From Cristatella mucedo (Eukaryota; Bryozoa; Phylactolaemata; Cristatellidae), in contig WPIO01000004.1 of assembly GCA_009760855.2 (NCBI GenBank), positions 6,636,001-6,700,000 of the forward strand: DNA of 64,000 bases, given 5' to 3'. This document shows positions 1 through 10,729 of the stretch, piece by piece. How positions within the stretch are numbered: the stretch's first letter is position 1; the number at the start of each line of letters is the position of its first letter. The notes beneath the pieces were generated by a model, which saw only the letters and a list, made by a program, of their open reading frames with translations, ran no database searches and had not been told where the DNA came from. The translations under genes were made by a program, and so were the position numbers.

Positions 1-143
1 GCAAATGAGTTGCATATATCTTTCCAAGTCGTCTGCACCTCCTTAGGCATAACCCGCGCGAAAGCTGGCAGCGGCGGCGGTGGCGGCGGATGCGGGGCTT
101 CGCGGCGGCGCGAAAACGCGAACGCTCGCAGCCTGCTTCTCAC

Positions 144-555
144 CTCTCCTGCCCCGCGGTGTCCCACAGCTGCAGCGTGTACATTTTGTCGTCTAGAACG
201 ACGGACTTTGACTGGAAGTCGACGCCCAAGGTCGAGGACGTGGCGGAAGAGAATCGACCGCTGCAGAGACGAATGATGAAGCTCGTCTTGCCGACGCCCG
301 CGTCTCCGGCGAGTATGACGCGATAAATCTTGCCCGAGTCTCTCGCACCTCCGGTCGGCTCCCATTGACAGGTCGACATCGAGTCGTGCACGCCGCTATC
401 GGAACTGTCTTGCGACGAGCGATTCGAGCTGCGTCGGTGCGGCGGCGTCGCCGCGTGACGAAGGGCCACCGGATCTGCGCCTGCGTGGACGTCGCGGCGC
501 TGACCGGAGTGCCCGCCCGCGGTCGCGTCCTTGTCGTCGACAAACGCTCGGCTAC
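144..555 (-). CDS. RASEF: RASEF/Rab45-like GTPase, exon with first half of Rab domain
   Basis: This exon encodes a serine-rich linker followed by the start of a small GTPase fold. The P-loop GDAGVGKTS, the switch I segment SSTLGVDF and the switch II motif LQLWDTAGQE are all visible. The spacing and the lead-in KIYRVILAGD match the Rab domain of RASEF (Rab45), a vesicle-traffic GTPase that usually carries N-terminal EF hands and a coiled coil. The donor is clear (exon ends GGAGAG, then GTGAGA); it splits the arginine codon after GQE, as expected for an internal Rab intron. The upstream boundary at 555 (after CGCGCAG) is the best acceptor below an in-frame stop near 579 and is less certain. The NKxD and SAK motifs and the C-terminus must lie beyond the left edge. 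Other large Rab-fused proteins (CRACR2A, Rab44) are possible. Confidence 0.8.
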
Positions 556-639
556 CTGCGCGGTAGATTGCCTTTCATTGAGTATGGCACCGACGCGAAC
601 TCTTGGCGGCCGCTGAATGCATGCGCTCAGTACTCCAAC

Positions 640-734
640 CCTTGTCGTGCTCCTCGGGTATTGCGTCGCTGACGGGCATGCCGAAATTGACTCCTGCTAA
701 GGAGAGTTCTTCTGACAAGGGCAAAATTGAAGTC
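640..734 (-). CDS. RASEF: RASEF-like gene, probable linker exon
   Basis: The open segment reads TSILPLSEELSLAGVNFGMP and continues to an acidic end (IPEEHDKG). The acceptor is good (TGTTTTCCAG, exon starts at 734). The donor at 640 (AAGG before GTTGGAG) is weak. The exon enters with one base completing a codon and leaves with one base, which fits both the exon at 2711-2773 (ends with two bases) and the start of the GTPase exon at 555. That phase agreement is the main support. No domain is recognised; a linker between coiled coil and Rab domain would be expected here. Confidence 0.5.
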
Positions 735-1204
735 CTGGAAAACACAATATAATTGCAAGTCTGAATTTCTCGCTCGCGTGCTCCTAATAGCTGTAGACTT
801 TTCAAGTTTTATCAGCCCTGGATGTATGACTCGACGGCAGAATCAGCAGCAGATAGCAGTATTCGGGAAGTTGCTTGGCTTGACTCGGCGGTGTCTTAGT
901 TGTGCTTTTTTTGCAGCCAATGCTGCTGTCTTGTTACCTGAATTTTTTAATAATACCTTCTCAAACCTTTAGTAAATAAGCCAGGGCTTCGAAACGTATG
1001 AACTTCGTTAACCCCGGGGTAATCAGAAGGTCAGCTAGCCATTCCAAATGGACAACTAGTTGCACAAACCCTTTTCATTTTATGTTGTATTCAAATATTT
1101 TCATCTCGACTCACTTCTAGAGTTATAATCAAACGCACTTGACTTGACACTATTGGAAAATGAATATCAGAGCTTTTATTTAAACAGGAACTACTGGTGG
1201 ACGT

Positions 1205-1425
1205 TAATCGTGCTTATGCGCTCTGAAACTGTGCATGCTGCCACTAACCACACGCATGCTGCCCCTGTGCATGCTACCCCTAACCATGTTATTCATGTTG
1301 TTTATCAAGCATGATACCACTGATCATTCGATCTTGTTTCCTTTGCAGCAAGTGTAAAGCACCTAGAAAGAGATGGAGTTGTCTGAGGGCACTTTATCTA
1401 GTGTACTATTGTTATTATTATCGGG
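1205..1425 (+). mobile_element. CR1/L2-like LINE 3' end, truncated copy
   Basis: This copy matches the family 3' untranslated region seen in full at 13700-13953: the TGCTTATGCG/CTGTGCATGC segments, CATGTTATTCATG, ATCAAGCATGATA, and the terminal AAAGCACCTAGAAAGAGA motif, followed by a short ATT-rich tail. It has no coding part, as expected for a heavily 5'-truncated insertion. Confidence 0.75.
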
Positions 1426-1731
1426 ACAGCGGCAGCCGCCGCTGGACACATATTGACGAGAGACCCGAAGGTCGGCCACTGCGGAAGAGCGGAAATTGAC
1501 CGGAAACAGCCCAGTTCAGCTCCTGACCTTTATATTTGGAGCTGTGATTCTCATATCTACATTATCTCTACTAATTCAGGCGACAAAGCCAGTCACGCCG
1601 AAGATGTCGTACTTGCGTCACGTGGCAAAATGGTGCACTTCCATCAACCGGCAAGATGACGCAGCGTAATCTTCCGTGACGGAGCTACTACGACTCACCG
1701 AAACGAGTCTCTAAGCAGTGAGCTGCTCGTA

Positions 1732-1910
1732 TTATATTATATTTGGATATATATTATAGGGATGTATATATATATATATATATGATACTTTGGATATAAT
1801 TTATATTTGAATTTATATATATATATATATTGTATATTATATATTGTATATTGTATATTATGTATATATTATTATATATTATATATATATATATTATATG
1901 TTATATATTG
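1732..1910. repeat. TA-rich microsatellite block
   Basis: Irregular (TA)n, ATATT and TTGTATA runs with several perfect TA dinucleotide tracts. Confidence 0.85.
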
Positions 1911-2239
1911 TATTTGGAACCCTTATATCTAGACTAGAAATGGCCGGATGACTAACCGGCAGGGCATCGATCTGCAGGCCAAAGACCTCGGTAAATACCA
2001 GTACTATGCTGGAAAGCCGGCGTTAGCAAGTAACGAATTGTTTTCTCATTAATAACGGCGCAAGAGCTACGCAAGAAAGCCTGAGACGTCTCGAGGCAGC
2101 TGCTGATTGAGCGATGGGTGACCATTCGCATAGTCGTAGGTGCCTTTTAGAGCGAAATTGAAAGCAGCCATACCGGAACCCTCAAATCGCTACGTTCGCC
2201 GTTGAAGCGGATGAGGTACCACATCATGTGGGAGGCGGA

Positions 2240-2247
2240 TATAAAAG
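2240..2247 (+). promoter_or_regulatory. Candidate TATA box
   Basis: TATAAAAG followed by GC-rich DNA and a CTCACA candidate initiator about 25-30 bases downstream, inside a CpG-rich stretch. It points rightward, so it would not drive the minus-strand RASEF-like gene. No plus-strand coding exon could be tied to it, so it remains a candidate only. Confidence 0.4.
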
Positions 2248-2710
2248 GGCGCAGCTGGCTCACACTGCCACAGGGGCACGGCGTCCGGCTCGCGGCTCCG
2301 CTCGCTCGCTCGCTCGCTCGCCTGTCGAAGTCGTGAGTTGAGCAGGCGTCGACGAACGCGGCTTCTGGCGGCGGTATAATCCGCCGTCGGTGGCCCCGGC
2401 GAAGCACCCCCACCTCTGCCTCTAGAGCATCGTTGGCGTCCTTTAGGGTGACGTTCGCTCTCCTGAGGGGAAACGCACCGTAGCGCTCGGCGCCTCAGCC
2501 GTCGGCCGGCGCTACCGCCGCAGCTCTCTCGCGCTCGCCGCAGCTAGCGGCTGGCGGGGCGACCCGCGTCGCCTGCCTCGCGAGCGTTAGCGATCGAGGC
2601 CGCGCGGCTTCGGCTAATGGTGGAAGGTCCAGTGCGGGCGCTTGCACAGTGGGGCGGTCCGCCGCTGCCGCCGGCCGGCGCTTTGTCGCCGCACTGAGAG
2701 CTGAGCTCAC

Positions 2711-2773
2711 TTGAGCAGCTGAACTTCGTGAAATAGGCTGGCATTCTGCAGCACGAAGTCCTCCATCTGCCGG
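2711..2773 (-). CDS. RASEF: RASEF-like gene, probable coiled-coil exon
   Basis: A short exon bounded by a very strong polypyrimidine tract ending CTCTTCAG and a consensus donor (CTCAA before GTGAGC). It encodes RQMEDFVLQNASLFHEVQLL, an amphipathic helical stretch of the kind found in coiled coils, which RASEF-type proteins have before the Rab domain. It ends in phase 2, so its last two bases plus the first base of the exon at 734 make a lysine codon. A second AG seven bases inside gives an alternative start at 2766. Assignment to the same gene is inference from strand, order, phase and character. Confidence 0.5.
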
Positions 2774-4163
2774 CTGAAGAGAAAAAAAGGAGAAAAAAAG
2801 GAGACGCCGGAAGCGAAAAATTCGAGTCGAACGGCCCCAGTGCTCTCGTGAGGATAAGCTAGGAGCGCCGCTGCAGGAGCGACGGAGGAGCGCCGCACGT
2901 CGCCGAACTCTAGAGCGATCGGCACGCGGTCGAGCCAGCGTCGAGCGATCGAAGCGACTCGCGGCGGGCGAAGCTTTCGCTCCGCAGCTCCGCGGCTCCG
3001 TCTTCGATCGATAGCAGGTGAGAAGAGTCCAGCCGCCGACGTCAAGAGCTTAAGCCCGACACCTCGGCGGCCAGAAATAGCGCCTGCCCCTCTCCGCCGG
3101 CATCCGAAATAATACTGCGGCCGGGCGCAGGCGCTAAACAATTATCACAAGTAAAGGTCGGGGCGCTGCTGCCGTACTAATCGCGTGGCTAGCCTGGCAG
3201 CCTCAGCAACGCCTCGAGTTTGGCTTCGGCGGAGCACTGTCCAGCGCAGCGCCGGACACTTTCGGCGACTCCCGAAGGTGTCGCTGGCCGTAGCAACAAT
3301 GCGATCTGGCGGAGCGAGTGCAGATGCCGCTGCTGGGGCCTCGGCGCCGAGGCCGCAGACCGACTGACGTTAGGCTCCGCATCTAGCTCCGGGCTGCAAG
3401 GCTGCGCCGGACCCTTTCAGCGACCCCTGGCGGTCGTCGTCGCCGTTGCTAGTGCTGCAGGCGGCCGACGACCGTTGCGGTCGGTCGATGCCGCCGCAGA
3501 TCCTAAGCATCCCCATAGGTGCACGTTCATCTCCGGCTTGCGGAAGGGCACGGTTCGCTGAGGCGGTGCACTCACAGGCACGAAGTCGCCTGTGCATCGC
3601 CGGTGAAGCGATTGAGGCCAGGATGAGTAACGTTTGCTTGGCTTTCGGCTAAGCTACCAGATAGCTTAGCCAATGATTGACGCTTGGCAGGACAGGCGTT
3701 CGAGCGTTCCGAGGCAGCAAGCAGTTTGCAGTCCGCCTGCGCCACAGCCATCGCAGCAAACGGAAGGAAACTTCAAGTGGCCTGTCTCTGTACCCCTGCA
3801 CAGCCGCTTACCAGCAGCAGCGCCCTCTGACTCTCGAAGCCTGTGCATGGGCGCCTCGATTAGGGTTCGCAAGTAAATTGGCTTTGTGCTCTACTACTAA
3901 CGAGCCAGCCGCCACCGGCTAGCTTTCGTCGGTCCGCTTTGCCCGCAGTGCCGAGAGCACTTCTAGGGCGAACGAGCACGAATTAGTGGAAGAAAGCGTG
4001 AAGAGGTCACGAACAGTCCGACCGCAAATCGAATTGAGTCCGAACGGAGCAGCTGCTGAGCTGCATCGAAGCGTCCGCGGCGAAAGCTGAAAGCTTCCCA
4101 GGAACTCACAGAGTCGAACCCTTAAATGAACGCCCGGCTCTGCTACAGCGTACGAGATTTCAC

Positions 4164-4280
<117 letters not shown>

Positions 4281-4525
4281 CAGCATCTTGGCAGGATGAG
4301 CAGTTGATTCACAGCTCGGACGCTCTCGGTTAGCCTACACTCAACTGCAGAACCGACGTGACCTTCACCCTGAAATTGGCCCTCCTTTGCGAAGCTGAGA
4401 GTGGGTAGAGCCATTGCTTATGCTGGCGCCAGGTTTGGCTGTCTTGGCCATGCTACGTAGCAGACGTATAAAATCCATGCTTCGCCAAGGGACCATGGCG
4501 ATGCCAGCCAGCATTTCTCATCCGC

Positions 4526-4527
<2 letters not shown>

Positions 4528-4588
<61 letters not shown>
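4528..4588. repeat. (GA)n microsatellite
   Basis: About 60 bases of pure GA repeat ending in GAGATCTAGG. Confidence 0.95.
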
Positions 4589-4591
<3 letters not shown>

Positions 4592-4778
4592 AGGCTCAGT
4601 AGGTTCACATGGATTGCTTGACTAAAGACTGGATAGCTGTAAAAAAATGGGTCACTGAATGGAAGATGGAGGATCGTTGCGGGATAGAATGATCACTGGA
4701 TGGGAAGGGCTAATCCAAGAAACCATACTGTCGGCTGCGGTTCGATTGAATTCAAACGAACCCGGTAGTAAAGGTGCA

Positions 4779-4880
4779 TTCGTCTCTATCACTTTACAGC
4801 AAATGCAAAGCGCCTAGAGAGAGAATAAGTTCTCTGAGGGCGCTTTATCAAGTGAATTATTATTATTATTATTATTATCT
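4779..4880 (+). mobile_element. CR1/L2-like LINE 3' tail fragment
   Basis: Begins near ATCACTTTACAGCAAATG and contains AAAGCGCCTAGAGAGAG, GTTCTCTGAGGGCGCTTT and an (ATT)n tail. Only the last 100 bases of the element are present. Confidence 0.8.
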
Positions 4881-5053
4881 ATCTTGCGGCCCAAGAGAGA
4901 ATGCCTGAAACTTTAGAAACATTTGAACGCTAACGCCTCACGGCATTTTTACAAGCTTTTACAAGCTTCGGCGGCTTCTGAAGCAAAGTCGATTGCCGCC
5001 GATACAGTGAACTACACGGGCAGCTTGCTCCTTGCAGATTCGCTGCGTATACT

Positions 5054-5110
5054 AGCACGTGACCGGATCATGAGCACGTGGCCGGAGCATGAGCACGTGG
5101 CCGGAGCATG
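5054..5110. repeat. Three 19-bp tandem repeats, each with CACGTG
   Basis: Units at 5054-5072, 5073-5091 and 5092-5110. The second and third are identical (AGCACGTGGCCGGAGCATG); the first differs at two positions. Each contains the palindromic E-box core CACGTG (5056, 5075, 5094). Confidence 0.9.
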
Positions 5111-5310
5111 GCAGATGAGAAGAAGCTGCTGCCTGTAGTGTTCTGGAGCGGCTGCATTGACACTCGCAATGAAGGTATGGCGGCTATCGCGGCGAAACGC
5201 GGCGGTGCTGAAGAGCGTCCATACCTTAGTAGCAACCCCATGTGCTAGACGCCAAGCTGTACATTCAACGACAGCAGAGGGGGCCACTACTGCAGTAGCC
5301 CACGCAGCTT

Positions 5311-5374
5311 GAGATTGAGTTCTCTGAGGGCGCTTTATCAAGTGCATTATGATTATGATTATGATTATGATTAT
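5311..5374 (+). mobile_element. LINE 3' tail fragment with GATTAT tail
   Basis: Only GAGATTGAGTTCTCTGAGGG, CGCTTTATCAAGTGCATT and the tail remain. The tail repeat here is the hexamer ATGATT rather than ATT. Confidence 0.75.
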
Positions 5375-5399
5375 AGAAAGTGCTAAAAATTATTAGGCA

Positions 5400-7100
5400 C
5401 CCATTTGGCGCGTCCCCTCCCCGCCCGATCCAGTGCCAGCGGACATTTTAAACCGCCGGCCCACCTTCGTGTGGCCGCCACTGCTGCTCTACCCCCGTCC
5501 ATCCCATCCCCCATCGCGGTCCTCCGCGTCTCGACCGCTGCCTCACCAGTCGTCTTCGTCTGTCGTCTGGCCGCCGCACGGAGCGACGTCGCGAAGCGCC
5601 GCCAAGCCGCCGCCTCCGCTGACGGCAGCGGCGGCGGCGGCGTGGCGTCGTGGCACCAAGCGAAGCGCTCCGTTCTGCTGCTCCATTCGTCGGATGACGT
5701 CGAGCGCCGCACAGCGACTCGGGCACTGACACTGCTGCTGGGGCTGCGGCGGTGGAGGCGGCGCCGTTGGCTGCTGTCTCGGCGCTGCTGGCACCACGAC
5801 TGCACAGAAGGCGACTGCTGCGGGGGCCGCTGCGGCTGCGCTGTCGCTGAGGCGGCGGCTGCCGTTGCCGCTGCCGCCGCCGCCGCCGCAGTTGGCTTGG
5901 CTTCTCAAGTCGTTCGGCTCGTGCCTCCTGCTCGCCTGCCGCCAAACGCGGTTCTCGTTGGCGCCGAGCGAGAACGTCCGGCTGCAGTAGCAGCTCCACC
6001 ACCGACCACTTGGGGCTCCGGCTGCAGCTTCCGCCGCGGCCGCCGAAGCGTCGGATCTCGCAGCGGCGCCTGGCCCCGGGTATTGGGCGCCGTTTACCGC
6101 GACTCTACGCTGGCAGCGTGCAGCTCTGAAACGCAGGTCAACCGCGCCAGTGCGTCAGCGCCAGTCGCCTGCGCGATCTCGCGCCCAATCTTGCCGGCGT
6201 CTCCGCTCACCGCAGCCGCGCCGACCCGCCTGCCCGCCCGCTCCGCTATCAGCGACCCGCGGAAGGACGACGACGCAACGACGCACGTTGCTGAACGAGC
6301 GCCGGTGCCGTTCGAGGAGCCAGGCGGCAAGTCCTCGCGCGCTTGGCGCGCGCGCGCCGAGCGCCGAGCGGGTCGTGAGGCGGTCGAAAGGGGGTGGGGG
6401 AAACGGCCGAGCAGACGTCCCAGAGACGAGCACGTTCCCAGCGCCCGCCGTAACGCACTGCCTCCGCACCGTAGCACTGGCCGCCCCGCAGTGCCCGCCG
6501 CCGCAGCCACTCACCTCCCGCCGACTGCAGCCTGGCTCGTCTGCATCGACGAACGCCTCTGAGCTTCGCTCTCGCGCTCTCGCAGGCGCCGCCGGCTCTA
6601 TTTAGCACTCTCTCTCTCTCTCTCTCTCTCCCGCTCTCTCGTCTGTCCGCTCTCTGCTCACAAAAATCCATAGCGGCAGCTTTATTTGAGGCGCAGCCGG
6701 AGGCGGTACGTAGCTAATTACGAGGTCAGCTCGCCGCCGCTTGACCGGCGGCGAAGCGACGTCGCACCGGGCAATCTGGCGACAGCTGATCGGCAGAGAG
6801 TCCCACTTGGTGGCAGCAGTTGCCAGATTGGACAGATAAGGATGGCTGGCTTAGCCTAAGTTGACAGCGGCTTAGAGGCGTCGATTGGACAGCGAGATCG
6901 CACTAGGCCTTCGTAGACCAGCTCGCGGACTCCGTCGCGACGTGCCGGCTTAGACGGCGTTCTGCACGGACGTTCATATTGCGCCCTCTCTTCGGACGTT
7001 GGCAATTATTTTTCCCATTCGAGTTAATCGAATCGAGGGCGTAGCCTCGCATTTGCTCGTTTCGGAGTCGGAGAGCGAGCAGAAACGCTCGCTACGTTTT
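5400..7100. other. CpG-rich island with open frames on both strands
   Basis: Very GC- and CpG-dense sequence in which long frames are open on both strands (the longest, plus, 5405-6562). The translated products are rich in alanine, arginine, proline and serine, overlap each other on opposite strands and show no domain. This is what high GC content produces by chance, so no coding sequence is called. A first exon or promoter could lie here. Confidence 0.5.
6606..6632. repeat. (CT)n microsatellite
   Basis: Short pure CT run at the right side of the CpG-rich island. Confidence 0.85.
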
Positions 7101-7204
7101 TGCACAGCGAACTGGCGGTGACTTTCGGGGTCGGATGTCCACGCTCACCGATTTTCTGGGTAGCCGAAACGCTTTGTCGCGTGCTTGCTTATTCGTCCGC
7201 ATTG

Positions 7205-7495
7205 CGGCTCTACGAGCCTCCTTCTCGTTTCTTCTCCTTCCTTTTCATTCCTTCTTTCTTTCGTTCTCCTTCCTTCTATTTCTTTCTCTTTCCTTCTCCT
7301 TCTTTCTGCTTCCTTTTCCTTTCTTCTCCATCTTTTCCCTTCCTTTTCTCTTTCCTTCTCATTCCCTCTGTTTTTTTTCATTCTTTCTCCTTTCTTATCT
7401 CCTTCCTTCTCTCCTTCCTTCTCTCCTTCCTTCTCTCCTTCCTTTTCTCCTTTCGTCTCTTCTTCCTTCTCTCCTTTCTTTTCCTTTCTTCTGGG
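7205..7495. repeat. Polypyrimidine minisatellite (CCTT/TCTC units)
   Basis: About 290 bases of almost pure C and T on the plus strand, built from CTTCCTTCTC-like units with drifting length; a regular 12-mer CTTCCTTCTCTC is clearest near 7405-7450. The overlapping open frames are low-complexity artefacts. Confidence 0.9.
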
Positions 7496-8139
7496 ATGCA
7501 GGGCGAGTAAAGTTGGTTATTTCCCATTGGCATCCCAAGACGGGAGTTCAGCGGTTCAGGCGTCAAACAGTAGGCTGTCGCAGCCTTGAGCTACGGTCAA
7601 TAACACTAACCCTTCCACTCACCACAGTGTCTAAAAGAGTCAGTTTAGCTCCCCTGCCCAGTAACCAGACTTCCGTCGCCCACCTACCCCACCCACCTCT
7701 TGTGGCTGGCTATACAAGCAGCACAGAGCTTCATGCTTTGCTTGCAGCTTCAGCTGACTGTGACGCCTTCGCCGAAAGCCTCATCAACTCGGACGCCTGA
7801 ATTGGTCGCAGCTGGCTCAGCCGAACGAGCCTCGAGGGTTGACGTGTAGTGAGCCCTTTAGAGCAAGCCAGCTGCTCATCGCTGGTCCAGTGGACTAGCA
7901 ATATGCCATCCCCGGCTTGAGGTTCTCCCACTTGTTTTTCAGTGACTGTCGCTGGGAGCGAGGCCGAAGCTCTCGGCGACAATCGAGACGCTAGGGGCAT
8001 CAAGAGCTATCAATGACAGACACAAACTCCGCCACTTAAGCTCTCGCTGAAGCAGCTTGATCTGCAAGTCTCAGCCGCCCAGGCACCCAGATTGCGCCAG
8101 GATGGCACCTGAAGGCCTGAAGAGCGAGCAGCCCGCTCG

Positions 8140-8140
8140 T

Positions 8141-8192
<52 letters not shown>

Positions 8193-8237
8193 GAGAGGGA
8201 GAGAGAAGGCGAGAGAGAGAGAGAGAGAGAGAGAGAG
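8140..8237. repeat. (GA)n microsatellite
   Basis: GA array with a short interruption around 8191-8205 (ATTGAGAGGG). Confidence 0.95.
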
Positions 8238-8778
8238 TAAATGAAAATCTGCTGGAAATTACTGAGACCCGCTTGCCCCTGGCCTCAAAAGCTAGGTAGC
8301 GGTAGAGTGTAGAGTAGGAGCGTACGGAGCATACAAAGCAGAACTGGCGTCATGTGTTATATATCTGAGCTGCTGCTGCGTGGGCTAGACAGGTAGGCTT
8401 TATTTGGACAGTTGGGCTAGGTCGGACAGGAAGGCTGGGTTAGACAGGTAGGCTAGTTCGGAAAGGTAGTAGTTGGCTACTGAGTGCCACGTTACTTTCA
8501 ACGTTTTTAAACGCCATGATGTGATCAGTTATTTCACGCAGCTTTTAAGCCGGAAGCTAATTATTTCCTCCAGCATACCTGCAGTAACGTCTTTCGGCTA
8601 TGACAATAAAATGATGCGAAATAATGTGAGAATTCTCACTTTCTGCGACTTATCAATTCGTACCACGAGCGGTCCATCATTGCACGTATCGTGTAAACAT
8701 TATTTTTTAGACTTAAATGTTTGCTCGTATGTCCTTTCGTGCCAGATCAAATGCATGCTGTGCTTTTGAGAGTGGGTG

Positions 8779-8875
<97 letters not shown>

Positions 8876-9116
8876 GAACAAGAGAGTGGGAGAGAAAGCG
8901 AGAGAGCAAAGAGGAACAGAGAGAGAGAGAGCAAGAGAGAGAGAGAGAAAGAGAGACAGAGCAAGTGAGAGAAAAAGAGAGATAATGCAACACGAGCATT
9001 ATAAAGAGAAGCTTGCAGAGATCGCGAGAGTTAGATAAGAAGAGTGGGAGATAGAGTGGTAGAAAAGATGAGCTGGAGCGAGAAGAAAATTTGAGCAGGA
9101 GAGAGCGAGAGAGAGA

Positions 9117-9188
<72 letters not shown>

Positions 9189-9335
9189 AAGAGAAAGTGA
9201 AAGAGAGACCAAGAGAGAGAGAGAGAAAGAGAGATTGAAAGAGATCAAAAGAGACAGAGACAAAGAGAAAAGAGAGAGCGAAAGAGAGAGAGGGAGAGAG
9301 AGAGAAGGAAGAAGAGAGAGCAAGAAAGCGTTAAA
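8779..9335. repeat. Large degenerate (GA)n block
   Basis: A pure GA array (8779-8872) passes into about 460 bases of imperfect GA-rich purine DNA, with further pure arrays at 9119-9183. Both strands keep long open frames (Arg-Glu on plus, Ser-Leu on minus) that are pure artefact. Confidence 0.95.
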
Positions 9336-10729
9336 TCAAGCCAAAGATCTTGAGCCCTCGGTTATTATTCATTTATCACACTCAAGGCCTGCTGAGTCTG
9401 CCATCTCTCCAGCTAGGCAGAGTCACTCCCCGCCAGCATTGTCTGTCGGATTAAAGGTACTGCATCACGACTTCATCCAGTCAGCTAAGGACGAGGTGAA
9501 CCTCCTGCACTAGGTTCGACTTCGACATTGCCGTCAGCTGGTTGCATAGACATACGAGGTTGATGGTTTTCTGCTTGATCCCATTCAGGCAAACATCGAC
9601 AGTTATTAGCTAGTTCGGTGCGTTTGAATACAGATGAACAGGCAGCAGCCGCGCACCTGCAACAGTCTGGCGTGACACTTTAGCCCTATTCGTAGAATGA
9701 GTGGCTGCTCGGGCAGTTCGTCGATCGTAATTTGGAAGGGAAGCGCTGCTTTGTAGAGAGGAAGCACAATGCCGCCACACTGTGAGAAAGCAGTGGTGGC
9801 ATTAATCTTAACTGCCTACGCAAATATGTGTTTGAGAACTTGACAATGGATCGAAGGAAATATCTTAAGCAAAGTAACTGCAAAGGACCATGGAAGAACT
9901 TTTGTCGGCGTCTAAGACATTATTTCCCGGCACGCAAAACTATGGTCATATATAATTATATATGAGCTGGTCACTGCCTGCATGCTTGCTTCGCTGTCAT
10001 AGTAGTTGCATCTTGGAAGGCAAAGCTGCACCATCCAGCCACGCTACGCAAGTGCGTCATCTTGCAGCGAGACGGACTTGCTGGCTTTAATTCCTAGAGA
10101 TAAGTCGTGTGCCTGTCCCCTGTCGGTCCCCTGCCACCGTGCTTCGGCAGGGGCGAAGGCGGAAGTGAAGGTAGATTTTCGCCCTCGACGGACAAGAGCT
10201 CCGCCTCGGTGACTAGGACGCTGCAGACGCCTTCCAATCCGGTAACAAGCAGCCAACACCAACGCCATCCTTCCCCACCACTGCTGCCAACGCCATGATT
10301 CAGCGAATCGCGGAATCGGCTTCCCTATTCCAGTTCGTACGTGCCGCCAGGCGCCGACAGTTCGCACGCCATCTGCAGACCGCCCGAGTTGACGCGCCAC
10401 ACAGGCCGATTTTCGTCAGTCGCTAGCATCGCACCATCTGCTAGTTCAGCAGCCCATAGCGGCGAGGTCAAGCGCCGTACAAGCTCTGGGCCGCAGGCGG
10501 ATGACACCGCGAGGCCGAGTCCCCTCTGAGCTCATATCTGCACTCGGGTGAGTTCGACGGTACCTCTGTTTGCTCCAGGCTACGAATTGGTCACGCCGCG
10601 AAACCTTAGCCATCTCCCAGCCTCCTCCGAAGCAGTGCACACCATTGAACACTGAGCCAGGCGAAATCAGCAAGCAGCTGGATGACGAGCATACGCCTGG
10701 GAGCTTCGACATCGGGAGCAAAGTCTATA

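Larger units (their letters stand above)
735..2165. other. Presumed RASEF-like introns; no gene seen apart from repeats
   Basis: Between the candidate exons the sequence is AT-richer. It holds a LINE 3' end (1205-1425) and a TA-rich microsatellite block (1732-1910). I see no convincing exon in either direction; the short open frames here lack splice context or recognisable motifs. Confidence 0.5.
2166..4135. other. CpG-rich island, possible promoter region
   Basis: GC- and CpG-dense sequence with a TATA-like element at 2240 and short open frames on both strands that look compositional. Apart from the candidate exon at 2711-2773 (minus), nothing here is recognisable as coding. Two loosely similar segments near 3249 and 3404 (both beginning CGCCGGACNCTTTC) hint at an old local duplication. 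Confidence 0.4.

Noticed and set aside
5405-6562. 385-codon plus-strand frame
   Set aside because: Lies in a CpG island where both strands are open; Ala/Arg/Pro-rich, no domain, no consistent splice context.
8700-9513. Long Ser-Leu and Arg-Glu open frames
   Set aside because: Translations of (GA)n repeat on either strand, not proteins.
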